A DNA stretch of 64,000 bases from an uncultured Paracoccaceae bacterium (GTDB lineage Bacteria; Pseudomonadota; Alphaproteobacteria; Rhodobacterales; Rhodobacteraceae), in contig CAKZRP010000038.1 in NCBI GenBank assembly GCA_937146765.1, forward strand, positions 1 to 64,000. The letters are read 5' to 3'. Shown piece by piece: positions 35,760 through 44,288 of this stretch (its first letter is position 1; the number at the start of each line of letters is the position of its first letter). The translations under genes were made by a program, and so were the position numbers. The notes beneath the pieces are model-generated. The model saw only the letters and a list, made by a program, of their open reading frames with translations. It was not told the origin of the DNA and did no database searches.

Positions 35760-38440
35760 AACAGTTCCTGCGAATTTTGGTCCGGACAGAGGGCGGAGTG
35801 TTCGGTTGAGACGGGAGCGACCTTTAGCACGTCATCCAGATCGACGCGGGGGAAAATCTCGAGCTTGCTGGTGCGGCTGGCATTGTAGATGCGCACCCCG
35901 AGGGCGTCGCAGTAATCCTTGGCGAACTGGTAGGAGTGTTCGAGCCGGTCGAGCACCGGGTAGTGCCAGCGTTCGCCGGGCTTGCGGTAGTCGGGGTGGA
36001 AGTGGTTCACCTCGCCTTCCGAGACCAAAGCGCCGCCCTCTTTGGTCTTGGGCTCCACATAGGAATGGTCGAGGCCGAGGATGTAGATTTCCTCGAACCC
36101 CATGTGCACGGCCATCTGCAGCATCGAATAGGTGATGGTCGAGCCCCAGCAGATGCCCTTGGTCAGGTCGGTGGAAAACTCCCGGAAGGGCGAGCGGTTG
36201 TCCTGTGGTGGCAGCCAGCGGGCATAGTGGTGATTGGCCTGGCGCGGCAGGTAGGGCAGCATGTGGTCGGCAAAGATCTTGGTGCAGCGGTCCACCGCCA
36301 GGATCTCGGCGCGGCAGGTCTGCGCCACCAGGAGGTCCTCGACCGAATAGAAGGTCGGCCGCCAGTCGGTCTCGTCGAAACAGAGGTAGATCTTGTTGGC
36401 GGCAAAAGTCACCTCACCCTTCAGCAGCTCCAGATCGCTGACGCGCAGGCTGGGGCCATTGCCGAGCACGAAGCAGCGCTGACCCCGGTAGCGGTTGCGC
36501 AGCCCGTTGAAGAAGGCGAGGTCGCCTTCGGTGACCTGCGGCGGGCGGTTGCGGGGACCGGCCTCGGCGACCAGGCGAGCCACCGTGTGCTGCAGCGCCA
36601 GCAGGCCCTGGTCCTGCGGCTGCGGGCTCAGCGGCGCGCGGGCCCCGTGCTTGCCATAGGTGGCCCAGAACACCGGCGAGGTGAAATGCGTCGCAGCCTG
36701 GCGATAGCGCGCCAGCAGCGCCGGGATCTCCTGTCGGATGCGTCGGCGCAGACGCCGCAGGGTCAGCATCTGGCGCAGGGCCAGGGGCGAGTTGCGTCGG
36801 ACCGTATAGCCGACCTGCTTCTGGGCATTCCAGTAGCTGACCTCGCGGGCGCGGCGCACGTCGGTTTCGCCGTGCCGCCGGGTGGTGTCGAGGGTGACCC
36901 GGTCCCGGAGCGGCAGGAAATGGTTGTTCCAGGTGCGCTCGGTCAGGCGCTGGTTGCGCGGGCTGCTGGGCGGGGCCAGCCCGTTCACCACCGGCGCGCC
37001 TTCCGGCGCCTGGGCCATGGGGCGGTTCTTCTCGTGCCGGACCCGGCCAAAGACCCCGGCGAGGATCTCCTGTTCGCGGGCCACCAGATGCTCCGGACCC
37101 TGCAGGAAATCCCGCATCCCGTCCAGCAGCAGCTGGGCATGTTCGTAGCGCCGCCCGGAGACGAAATCGCGCACGATGGCGTCAAAACCGTACATGAAGA
37201 AGTCGCTGTCCTCGACCTCGCCGCGCAGGGCCAGCAAGAGCCAGCGGTTGCGGTGGCGGAAATACTGCATGGCGGCGGAGTATTTCTCCTCGAAGTCGTC
37301 ATGCAGCACCCAGAAGGAGAAGGGGATCACCAGCTTCACCCCGGCCGCCTGCAGGCGCAGGGAATATTCCACGTCATCCATCTTGATGAAGAAGGGATAG
37401 GGCAGGCCGATGCGGTGCACATCCTTGACCGCAAAGCAGCTCCACCACCAGCCGGTGCTGTCGGGGTCGCGGTCCATGCCGAGGAAGGCGGGAATGTCGC
37501 CGGTGTCGAGCCCGGCCCCCAGCGCGCTGTCGCGGGGATGCACGGTGCCGGTGAACCTGTGGCCGAAACAGGCGCTCCGGCGCGGGATCTTCTGCGCCTC
37601 GGAGGTGGGATACATCGGCGCGCCGACGTGATAGCCCGGCTTCAGATAGCGCAGGAAGGCGGTGTTGCGGGCAAACATCTCCGGGTGCAGGTAGATGTCG
37701 TCATCGAGCAGGCAGACATGGCTGAACCCCTGTGGGGCCAGCGCCCCGTAGCAGCTTTCGTAAATGCCGCGGCCAAAGCCGCCGGCGCCGCCGGTGTTGG
37801 TATTGGCCAGGACGGTGACATCCGCATCCGGCGTGACGCCACAGGCCCCGGCGCCGCCCCCGGCGCTGCCGTCATGGCCATTGTCCACGACCGTCAGATG
37901 CGCCTCATGGGCGGCGCGGTGGCGCTGCAGGTAGTCGCGGAAGACCTGGGCATTGTGCTGCACATACTCCGCCCGCCGGAAGGTGCAGAAGATGTAGTTG
38001 ATGCGCAAGGCCGCAGTGACGGGTTGATCGTCGGTCACGAACAGCAGGTCGTAATTCGCCTTGCGAGTCGCGGCCTCTTCCGTGGTTTCCTGGATCTCCT
38101 CCACCTCGGGCAGCAGGGCGCCGTCCAGATCGGCGATCCGCAGGGCCGGCAGGACCTGGGTGCCGGGCCCGTCCTGCTCCAGCACGCCGAGCAGGTGCCT
38201 GCTGCCATCCGCGGCCACATGCTGCAGGCTGACCCGCACCCGGCCCGCCCGCACCACCAGCCGCACCCCGACCCAGGCCAGGGCGGTGGCGCGGCTCCAG
38301 GCCGGGATGTCGAAGCAGTTGACCACCGAGCCGCCGAATTCAGGCAGGTAGCGCTGCAGCTGGTAGAGCCCGTGCTGGGGCATGAACCGGCCGCTGCGGG
38401 CCTGATCGGGGAGCGAGGGGAAGGCGAGAGGAGAGGTCAT
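35756..38440 (-). CDS. Fusion of GlfT2-like GT2 transferase and DUF115/MptE-like domain
   Basis: The 894-residue protein has an N-terminal beta region (1-140), a GT-A domain with INYIFCTFRRAEYVQHNAQVF, TNTGGAGGFGRGIYES and VCLLDDDIYLHPE (DDD), the GlfT2-like GWWWSCFAV and FIKMDDVEYSLRL, and a helical C-terminal section to about 640. Residues about 665-890 form a DUF115-like domain: RCFVLGNGPSLRVSDLELL, FAANKIYL, FYSVEDLLVAQ, GSTITYSMLQMAVHMGFEEIYILGLDHSY. It thus joins a probable galactofuranosyltransferase to a second transferase-like unit. The DUF115 part is closely related to the protein at 39325. The stop overlaps the ATG of the next gene. Confidence 0.85.
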   Translation of the reverse strand: MTSPLAFPSLPDQARSGRFMPQHGLYQLQRYLPEFGGSVVNCFDIPAWSRATALAWVGVRLVVRAGRVRVSLQHVAADGSRHLLGVLEQDGPGTQVLPALRIADLDGALLPEVEEIQETTEEAATRKANYDLLFVTDDQPVTAALRINYIFCTFRRAEYVQHNAQVFRDYLQRHRAAHEAHLTVVDNGHDGSAGGGAGACGVTPDADVTVLANTNTGGAGGFGRGIYESCYGALAPQGFSHVCLLDDDIYLHPEMFARNTAFLRYLKPGYHVGAPMYPTSEAQKIPRRSACFGHRFTGTVHPRDSALGAGLDTGDIPAFLGMDRDPDSTGWWWSCFAVKDVHRIGLPYPFFIKMDDVEYSLRLQAAGVKLVIPFSFWVLHDDFEEKYSAAMQYFRHRNRWLLLALRGEVEDSDFFMYGFDAIVRDFVSGRRYEHAQLLLDGMRDFLQGPEHLVAREQEILAGVFGRVRHEKNRPMAQAPEGAPVVNGLAPPSSPRNQRLTERTWNNHFLPLRDRVTLDTTRRHGETDVRRAREVSYWNAQKQVGYTVRRNSPLALRQMLTLRRLRRRIRQEIPALLARYRQAATHFTSPVFWATYGKHGARAPLSPQPQDQGLLALQHTVARLVAEAGPRNRPPQVTEGDLAFFNGLRNRYRGQRCFVLGNGPSLRVSDLELLKGEVTFAANKIYLCFDETDWRPTFYSVEDLLVAQTCRAEILAVDRCTKIFADHMLPYLPRQANHHYARWLPPQDNRSPFREFSTDLTKGICWGSTITYSMLQMAVHMGFEEIYILGLDHSYVEPKTKEGGALVSEGEVNHFHPDYRKPGERWHYPVLDRLEHSYQFAKDYCDALGVRIYNASRTSKLEIFPRVDLDDVLKVAPVSTEHSALCPDQNSQELL

Positions 38441-38468
38441 GAAAAAGGTCTGTCCGGGGCGGTTTCTG

Positions 38469-39350
38469 TCACAGCGGGAAGCGCGGCTCGGCCCGGCCGG
38501 CGACCGGCAGGGTCAGGGCGAAGACCTGCCCGGCGGTGGCCTGCCATTCGGGCCGTTCTGCGGGCAGTTTCTGGCGGGCGGTGGTCACGAAGAGGGTCTT
38601 GAGATCCGCCCCGCCGAAGGCCGGGCAGGAGCTATGGCCGGTGGGCAGCGCGATGGCCGAGAGGAACTGTCCCTCGGGGCTGTAGCGCGCCACCCGGGCG
38701 GAACCCCATTGGGCGCTCCAGAGGCAGCCAGTAGCATCCACCACCGCGCCGTCGGGCTTGTGCTCGGGGCTGGAAGACGTGGCGCGAAGATCCACAAAAA
38801 TCTGTTTTTCACCTTCCGGCCAACCGGTTGCGGGATCGACGGGCTGGCGCCAGATGATCCGGGTCCTGGTATCGGCGAAATAGGCGCAGGCGCGGCCGTG
38901 GTCGAAACAGATGGCATTGGGCGTGCTCATGCCGGTTTCGATCACCCGCACCGCGCCCCCGGCCCAGCGGTAGAGCGTGCCGGCATCGGGATCGCCGGCC
39001 TTGCTCATGGTGCCGACCCAGAAGCCGCCCCAGGGATCGGCGCGGCCGTCGTTGGAGCGGGTCAGCGGATTGTCCGCCTCGATCTCGCAGAGCATCTCCT
39101 CCGCCCCGGTCTCGAGGTTGAAGCGGCTGAGGCCGGTCTCGCTGGCGAGGAGCAGGTTGTCCCGGTCGATCCAGCCCGCCGCGCTGGCCATGCGGTCGAG
39201 GGTCCAGTGCAGCGGCTGGTCACCCTGCCGCGACAGCAGGCGGCAGTTGACGATGTCGAACCAGAACAGCTGTTGGCGCTCGGGGTGCCAGAGCGGGCCT
39301 TCGCCCAGGGTGCAGGCGCGGTCGTCAAAGATCTGCGGTATGGCGGTCAT
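38469..39350 (-). CDS. SMP-30/gluconolactonase-like protein
   Basis: The 293-residue protein is a six-bladed propeller of the SMP-30/LRE family: CTLGEGPLWHPERQQLFWFDI near the start supplies the metal-binding Glu, with NDGRADPWGGFWVGTM, STPNAICFDHG and KPDGAVVDATGCLWSAQWGSARVARY giving the other Asn/Asp ligands. Members hydrolyse sugar lactones. The start at 39350 has GGAG upstream and overlaps the preceding gene by 26 bases. Its position between two DUF115 genes suggests a lactone intermediate or off-product in the sugar pathway, which is inference. Confidence 0.88.
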   Translation of the reverse strand: MTAIPQIFDDRACTLGEGPLWHPERQQLFWFDIVNCRLLSRQGDQPLHWTLDRMASAAGWIDRDNLLLASETGLSRFNLETGAEEMLCEIEADNPLTRSNDGRADPWGGFWVGTMSKAGDPDAGTLYRWAGGAVRVIETGMSTPNAICFDHGRACAYFADTRTRIIWRQPVDPATGWPEGEKQIFVDLRATSSSPEHKPDGAVVDATGCLWSAQWGSARVARYSPEGQFLSAIALPTGHSSCPAFGGADLKTLFVTTARQKLPAERPEWQATAGQVFALTLPVAGRAEPRFPL

Positions 39351-41169
39351 GAAGGACTCCTGTCTGGGGAAAAAGCTGGTCGAAATCCACCCGTTCCAGC
39401 ACGTCGAGGGCGCTGTCGCGCGAGGCATTCAGCAGCCGGACCCCCGCGGCGGCGCAGGCATCGCGGGCCTTGGCATAGGAGACTTCCAGCACCTCGAGGT
39501 TGGGCTCGTGCCAGGTCTCGCCAGGCTGGCGGTACTCCGGGTGGAAATGGTTCTGCTCACCCTCGTGCAGATATTGGTTGCCCTGTTTGCGCCCGGGCAG
39601 GGTGTAGCGGTGGTCCACCCCGATCAGCACGATCTCGCGGCAGCCCATGTGGAGCGCCATCTGGATCTGGCTGTAGACGATGGTGGAGCCCCAGGCGAGC
39701 CCCTGGCTGAGGTCGCGGCTGAAGGCGGGAAAGTCCGGATCGCTGAGCGGATCGGTGAAGGAGGTCGGCGGCAGGAAGGGGACAAAGACCGTATCCGCCG
39801 CGTGATAGCCGAAATCCCGGGTATTGGCGGGAAAGATCTTCAGGCTGCCGTTCAGCGCCTCGATCTCGGCCCGGTTGTTGAGCAGGATCAGGTGATCCTC
39901 CACCGAGTAGTAATCGGGCCGCCAGGGGGTTTCGGGATAGGCGAGGTAGATCTTGTTGGAGGCAAAGGTGACCGTGTCCCGCAGCCGCTCCAGGTCGCCG
40001 ATGCGCAGGCTCGGGCCATTGCCGACAACCACCGCCCGCTGGCCGCGATGGCGGTCGCGCAGCAGGCTGAGCAGGGTGCGGTTGGCCCGGTCGAGATCGG
40101 CGCGGGCCTGGTCCGGCTCCCAGAGGCCGGCGGCCTCGAGGCGGCGCTGCAGCCGGTCCCGCTCCACCGCCGCGGCATGGTCGCGCTGGCGCAGCTGGGT
40201 GGCGGTCTGCAGCCGCAGCCGGGTCAGTGCGGCATCGGGATTGGCCGGGCGCGGGGCCGCCAGCCGCTGGCCGATCTGCGCCAGGCGGCTCAGGGGCGGC
40301 AGCGCCGGCGGCGCGCCCGCCGGGCGGTGACGGCTGAGGCCGCCCCGCTCCAGCCGGGTCAGATAGCCCAGGAAACTGGCCCGCGGCAGCCCGTGGCGCA
40401 GCAGCTGGCGCAGGTCGATCAGGCTCTCGGCCCAGGAGGGGGTCTCGGCCGCGCCGTGCAGCAGGGCGTCTTCGCGCAGGTAGAGCGCCAGGGCGGCCGC
40501 CCGTTCCAGCATCTCCGGCGTGGGCAGCTGGGCGGGGGAGAGGGTCGCCAGATGGGTGGGATCTGCCACCGCATGGGCCCCATGGGCCAGCGCGTGACAG
40601 GCCCGGCGCAGCCAGGACCGGTTGGCAGGTCCGGCAGAGATGACCCCGGCGGGCAGGGCGGTAGCCAGGGCTCTGGCGGTCTGATCCGAGATCAGCAACA
40701 GGGCCGAGGCGCTGCCGGAGGCGGCGCGCCATTGGGCAAAGACCTCGACCAGGGCGCGTGCCTGCGCCGCCGACAGCGCGCCCGGCATCAGGAAGGCCAG
40801 CCGCGGCTGCGGCGTGGCGGGGGGATCATTGGTGGCAAAGCAGAGGTCGTAGTGCGCCTCTTCGGAGGCGGCACGCAGGACCGGGCGGATCAGCCCGCCC
40901 GCAGCGGCCAGTTCCGGCAGCGACAGCGCCGGGCTGAACTGGCTGCCCGGGAAGGGGCAGTCGAGCCGGGCCAGCAGCGCCGGTTCCGCCCCGGGACGCT
41001 CCTGCAGCAGATCCACCGAGACCGCGCCCCGGCTGACGCAGAGCTCGACGCCGAAGACGGCGAGATGGCTTGCGCGGGCCCAGAAGCCGGGGTCGAACCC
41101 GTCATCCTGCGGGGCCGACCCGCAGGCCAGGCCCGTTTGCAGGCGATATGTCATACCCCGGCCGCGCAT
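39325..41169 (-). CDS. DUF115/MptE-like domain protein (putative glycosyltransferase)
   Basis: The 614-residue protein has a weakly conserved N-terminal half (1-370) that resembles a degenerate version of the N-terminal half of the protein at 35756, without the GT2 DDD motif. The C-terminal domain about 375-600 is closely similar to that protein: RAVVVGNGPSLRIGDLERL, FASNKIYLAYPETPWRPDYYSVEDHL, GSTIVYSQIQMALHMGCREIVLIGVDHRY, EGEQNHFHPEYR, VRLLNASRDSALDVLERVDF. DUF115 (MAF_flag10) proteins include flagellin glycosylation factors that use CMP-sugars. A start five codons later (41154) is equally possible. Confidence 0.78.
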   Translation of the reverse strand: MRGRGMTYRLQTGLACGSAPQDDGFDPGFWARASHLAVFGVELCVSRGAVSVDLLQERPGAEPALLARLDCPFPGSQFSPALSLPELAAAGGLIRPVLRAASEEAHYDLCFATNDPPATPQPRLAFLMPGALSAAQARALVEVFAQWRAASGSASALLLISDQTARALATALPAGVISAGPANRSWLRRACHALAHGAHAVADPTHLATLSPAQLPTPEMLERAAALALYLREDALLHGAAETPSWAESLIDLRQLLRHGLPRASFLGYLTRLERGGLSRHRPAGAPPALPPLSRLAQIGQRLAAPRPANPDAALTRLRLQTATQLRQRDHAAAVERDRLQRRLEAAGLWEPDQARADLDRANRTLLSLLRDRHRGQRAVVVGNGPSLRIGDLERLRDTVTFASNKIYLAYPETPWRPDYYSVEDHLILLNNRAEIEALNGSLKIFPANTRDFGYHAADTVFVPFLPPTSFTDPLSDPDFPAFSRDLSQGLAWGSTIVYSQIQMALHMGCREIVLIGVDHRYTLPGRKQGNQYLHEGEQNHFHPEYRQPGETWHEPNLEVLEVSYAKARDACAAAGVRLLNASRDSALDVLERVDFDQLFPQTGVLHDRHTADL

Positions 41170-41176
41170 GAGGGGA

Positions 41177-42097
41177 TCAGGCGGAAAGATGATTGAACAG
41201 ATTGTCGAGCGTATTGCCGTGAACGTATTCGATGGCCTGAACCGTGCTGTTGGCGTTGTGGCTGGAAAGCGCCACGTTCTCGAACTCCATCAGCGGATGA
41301 TCCATCGGCAGGGGTTCCACCTCGAACACATCGAGCGCCGCCGCCGCCACCTTGCCGGAGCGCAGCGCCGCAACCAGCGCCGCCTCGTCCACCAGGCCGC
41401 CGCGCGCCACGTTGCACAGGATCACCCCGTCGCGGGCCCGCGCCAGGGTGTCGGCATTGATCAGGTGGTAATTCTCCGCCGTCTGGTTGCAGCAGAGGCA
41501 GATCACATCGGCCTGCTCGAGGAGCTGATCGAAGCTGACGACGGGGGCGCCGTCCGGGGCCTCGGTCATATAGGGATCATGGGCGATCACCTCCATGCCC
41601 AGACCGCGGGCGCGCTGGCCGACGCCCTGACCGATCGCGCCATAGCCGACCACGCCCATGGTCTTGCCGGTCATGCCGGGGAAGCGCCCCTTGGGCCAGT
41701 CCCCCTGGCGGATCATCCGGTCGGTGCGCGCCAGCCGCCGGGTCGCCGCCAGCAGGAGGCCGATGGCATATTCGCTGACCGCATCGCGGAAGGCGCCGGG
41801 AGAGTTGCAGACCGGCACCCCAAGGGATTTGGCGGCGGCCAGATCGATGCTGTCGATGCCGGTGCCCCATTTGGAGATCACCTTGAGCCGGGGCAAAAAG
41901 GCCTTGAGCACGGTCTCGGTGATCTTGTCGTCGCCTGCGAGCCAGCCGTCGATCTCGCCGGCATATTCCAGGCATTGCGCCTCGCCCATGAACTGGTTCA
42001 CCTCGGGCCAGATCGGGGTGAGACCGCGCTCGCGCAGGATCGCGTCAAAGCGGTCGCGCTCGTTGATCATCATGATGTTGGATACAAGAACCTGCAT
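41177..42097 (-). CDS. D-isomer-specific 2-hydroxyacid dehydrogenase (phosphoglycerate dehydrogenase-like)
   Basis: The 306-residue protein has the NAD-binding GVVGYGAIGQGVGQRARGLGM, the signature NVARGGLVDEAALVAAL, KWGTGIDSIDL and a C-terminal SSHNANST with the catalytic His. It oxidises or reduces a 2-hydroxyacid with NAD(H). AGGAG precedes the ATG at 42097. It lies directly downstream of the cytidylyltransferase gene (gap 11 bases), so it probably works on an acid connected with the cytidylyl-sugar pathway rather than in serine synthesis. Confidence 0.88.
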   Translation of the reverse strand: MQVLVSNIMMINERDRFDAILRERGLTPIWPEVNQFMGEAQCLEYAGEIDGWLAGDDKITETVLKAFLPRLKVISKWGTGIDSIDLAAAKSLGVPVCNSPGAFRDAVSEYAIGLLLAATRRLARTDRMIRQGDWPKGRFPGMTGKTMGVVGYGAIGQGVGQRARGLGMEVIAHDPYMTEAPDGAPVVSFDQLLEQADVICLCCNQTAENYHLINADTLARARDGVILCNVARGGLVDEAALVAALRSGKVAAAALDVFEVEPLPMDHPLMEFENVALSSHNANSTVQAIEYVHGNTLDNLFNHLSA

Positions 42098-42108
42098 CAG
42101 TGCTCTCC

Positions 42109-42786
42109 TCACGCGGTCTTGGCTTTGCCGAGCACGCTCAGGAGCGCCTCGGCGATGTCCAGGTCTTCCTGGGTCTTGATCACATGGCCCGAGATGGCGC
42201 CCACCGGGTAAAAGGCGATCCTGCCATTATAGGTGCCGATGGAGCCCGCCTCGACCGCTGCGACATAGGATTTGGCGCGCCAGCCGGTGATCGACCAGGT
42301 GACCCGCTGGGTCGGCTTCAGATCCTGCGAGTTGGTCTTCTCGGCAAAAGTGAAATTGACCGGCTGATCCTGATAGGCGACCTCGATCTGGTCTTCGATG
42401 CAGGACAGCATCACATCCGCATCCGAGGCGATGAAGGCTTGGGTGAAGGCTTTGACTTCCTCGGCGGTCAGCAGGGGCGCGATGGAATGCACCTGGATCA
42501 GGAGGTCGCAGTCGACGTTCTTCAGGAAGTCGTAGACGAATTGCTCCGAGGTGGCGACGGAATTACCGAGCTCTTCGGGGCGCTGGTAGAATTTGATGCC
42601 GTATTGCTCGGCGAATTGGCCGAACTCGGCGTTTTCCGAGTTGATGTAGATCTCGTCAAACAGGCCAGAGGCCTGACATTTCTCGATCGCATGGGTGATC
42701 AGCGGCTGGCCGGCGAGGGGCGCGAGGTTCTTCTTCTTCAGGCGCTGGCTGCCCATGCGGGCGGGGATCATGGCAACGGTCTTCAT
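42109..42786 (-). CDS. NeuA-like cytidylyltransferase
   Basis: The 225-residue protein starts MKTVAMIPARMGSQRLKKKNL, the nucleotide-binding signature of CMP-sugar synthetases (IPARxGS....KN), and continues with HSIAPLLTAEEVKAF, VMLSCIEDQIE and GHVIKTQEDLDIAEALL as in NeuA/KdsB relatives. It should activate an acidic sugar or related acid with CTP. The start at 42786 has AAGGA upstream. No NeuB- or KdsA-type condensing enzyme is in the window, so the substrate is uncertain. Confidence 0.85.
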   Translation of the reverse strand: MKTVAMIPARMGSQRLKKKNLAPLAGQPLITHAIEKCQASGLFDEIYINSENAEFGQFAEQYGIKFYQRPEELGNSVATSEQFVYDFLKNVDCDLLIQVHSIAPLLTAEEVKAFTQAFIASDADVMLSCIEDQIEVAYQDQPVNFTFAEKTNSQDLKPTQRVTWSITGWRAKSYVAAVEAGSIGTYNGRIAFYPVGAISGHVIKTQEDLDIAEALLSVLGKAKTA

Positions 42787-42790
42787 CTCG

Positions 42791-43624
42791 TCATCCTTGC
42801 GGGTTGAGCGGCGCGGCCTGCGGGGCGGCGGCGCGGGCAAAAACAGATGTGGTGCGATCAAACAGATCGGCGGGGGCGCAGAGGCTCAGCTGGTCCTGAT
42901 CCATCGGGCGCGGGCTGCGGTCCGCCGGGGGGGCATAGCTGCCATAGAGGAGGCCGGCCTCCTGCGCAATGAGGGCGCCGGCCAGATCGTCCCAGCCCTT
43001 GGCCTCGCGGCTGGCCACCAGACAGACGCGCCCGGCGGCGGCGTAACACAGATGCAGCGCCTGGCTGCCGAAGTTGCGCAGCTTGAACTGCTCCAGCAGC
43101 TCCGCCAGCGCCTCGGGGGCGCGGGTGGCGAGATCCTTCAAGAGGCCGGAGGAGACCACCGCGAGGCGGGCCTTGTGGCTGCGGCGCCGGAGGGGGGCGC
43201 CATTGAGGCGGGCGCCGCGCCCGGCCTCGGCGGAATAAAGATCGCCCTGCGGCACGTCATAGACCGCCGCCAGCACCGGTCGACCCGCGACCAGCAGCAC
43301 CACGGCGACGCCGTAAGCGGGCAGGTCGGCGACGAAATTCACCGTGCCATCCAGAGGATCCACCAGCCAGATGGGCGCGTCCCCCTCCTGGGCGGCATAG
43401 TCTTCCTCGCCCACCACCACCGAGCCGGGCCAGAGCGCGGCCAGCTCCGTCACCAGCCGGGCCTGCATCGCGAGGTCGATGGAGGTGACCAGATCAAGGC
43501 CATCGCTGCCCTTGTCTTCGGTGATCACATCCTGGGCGAAGACCTCTGCGACCAGACCGGGCAGCAGGGCGCAAAGGCGGTCATGCAGATCTGCGGGCAG
43601 CTCTGCGGGCAGATCTGCACTCAT
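42791..43624 (-). CDS. Inositol monophosphatase-family phosphatase
   Basis: The 277-residue protein has the metal site VVGEEDY, the family motif WLVDPLDGTVNF and the second motif WDDLAGALIAQEAG (the family's usual WD.AAG). It is a magnesium-dependent sugar or inositol phosphatase. The C-terminus is Ala/Pro-rich. It sits four bases before the cytidylyltransferase gene and two bases after the SIS gene, so it may remove phosphate from the sugar before CTP activation, the job KdsC has in Kdo synthesis. Confidence 0.88.
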   Translation of the reverse strand: MSADLPAELPADLHDRLCALLPGLVAEVFAQDVITEDKGSDGLDLVTSIDLAMQARLVTELAALWPGSVVVGEEDYAAQEGDAPIWLVDPLDGTVNFVADLPAYGVAVVLLVAGRPVLAAVYDVPQGDLYSAEAGRGARLNGAPLRRRSHKARLAVVSSGLLKDLATRAPEALAELLEQFKLRNFGSQALHLCYAAAGRVCLVASREAKGWDDLAGALIAQEAGLLYGSYAPPADRSPRPMDQDQLSLCAPADLFDRTTSVFARAAAPQAAPLNPQG

Positions 43625-43626
43625 GC

Positions 43627-44253
43627 TCAGAACTTCCGGTCGGCGATCAGCGACGCGTCCATATGGGTCATGCGCAGGTATTGGGTCAGGATGTGGATGA
43701 AGGCCATGTGGATGTCCTCGACCACGCCGTAGTTCTGCGCGTTCACATGGGCGTTCACATCCGCGAGATCCTTGGAGCGACCGCCGGAAAAGCCGGTGAA
43801 GGAGATCGACTTCAGACCCATTTCGCGGGCCACCTCGAGGGCGCGCACCACGTTCTGGCTGTCGCCGGAGGAGCTGACGGTCCAGACCAGATCGCCGGGA
43901 CGGGCCATGGATTGCAGCTGATAGGCGAAGACCTCGTCATAGGAGATGTCATTGGCCAGGGCCGAGTTCATTTCCGTATGGGCTGAGAGCGACATGAAGC
44001 GGGGCTTCAGTTCGGTATCGGTGCGCACGCATTTGAGGAAATCGCAGAGCGAATGGTTGGCGATCCCGGCGGAGCCGCCATTGCCGCAGATATAGATGAA
44101 ATTGCCGGCCGCGATGGTCTCGCGCAGCAGGGCCGCCACGCGGTCGAGGGCGGAGAGATCGCTGACCTGGGTCGCCTTGGCGAGGGTCGCGAAATAGTCG
44201 CCGGCAAAGTCCTGGCAGCTGTCATAGGGGGTGGAGGGGAAAAACTCGGACAT
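43627..44253 (-). CDS. SIS-domain phosphosugar isomerase, GmhA-like
   Basis: The 208-residue protein has the GmhA-like phosphate-binding motif CGNGGSAGIANHSLCDFLKC, LANDISYDEVFAYQL, VSSSGDSQNVVRALEVARE and a C-terminal DIHMAFIHILTQYL. This is the sedoheptulose-7-phosphate isomerase family; other ketose/aldose phosphate isomerases share the fold. It lies upstream of a phosphatase and a cytidylyltransferase on one transcript, so it may generate the aldose phosphate precursor of the activated sugar. Confidence 0.88.
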   Translation of the reverse strand: MSEFFPSTPYDSCQDFAGDYFATLAKATQVSDLSALDRVAALLRETIAAGNFIYICGNGGSAGIANHSLCDFLKCVRTDTELKPRFMSLSAHTEMNSALANDISYDEVFAYQLQSMARPGDLVWTVSSSGDSQNVVRALEVAREMGLKSISFTGFSGGRSKDLADVNAHVNAQNYGVVEDIHMAFIHILTQYLRMTHMDASLIADRKF

Positions 44254-44288
44254 CGGGGTATTCCTAATCGCTGGAGGCGGAGAGAGGG

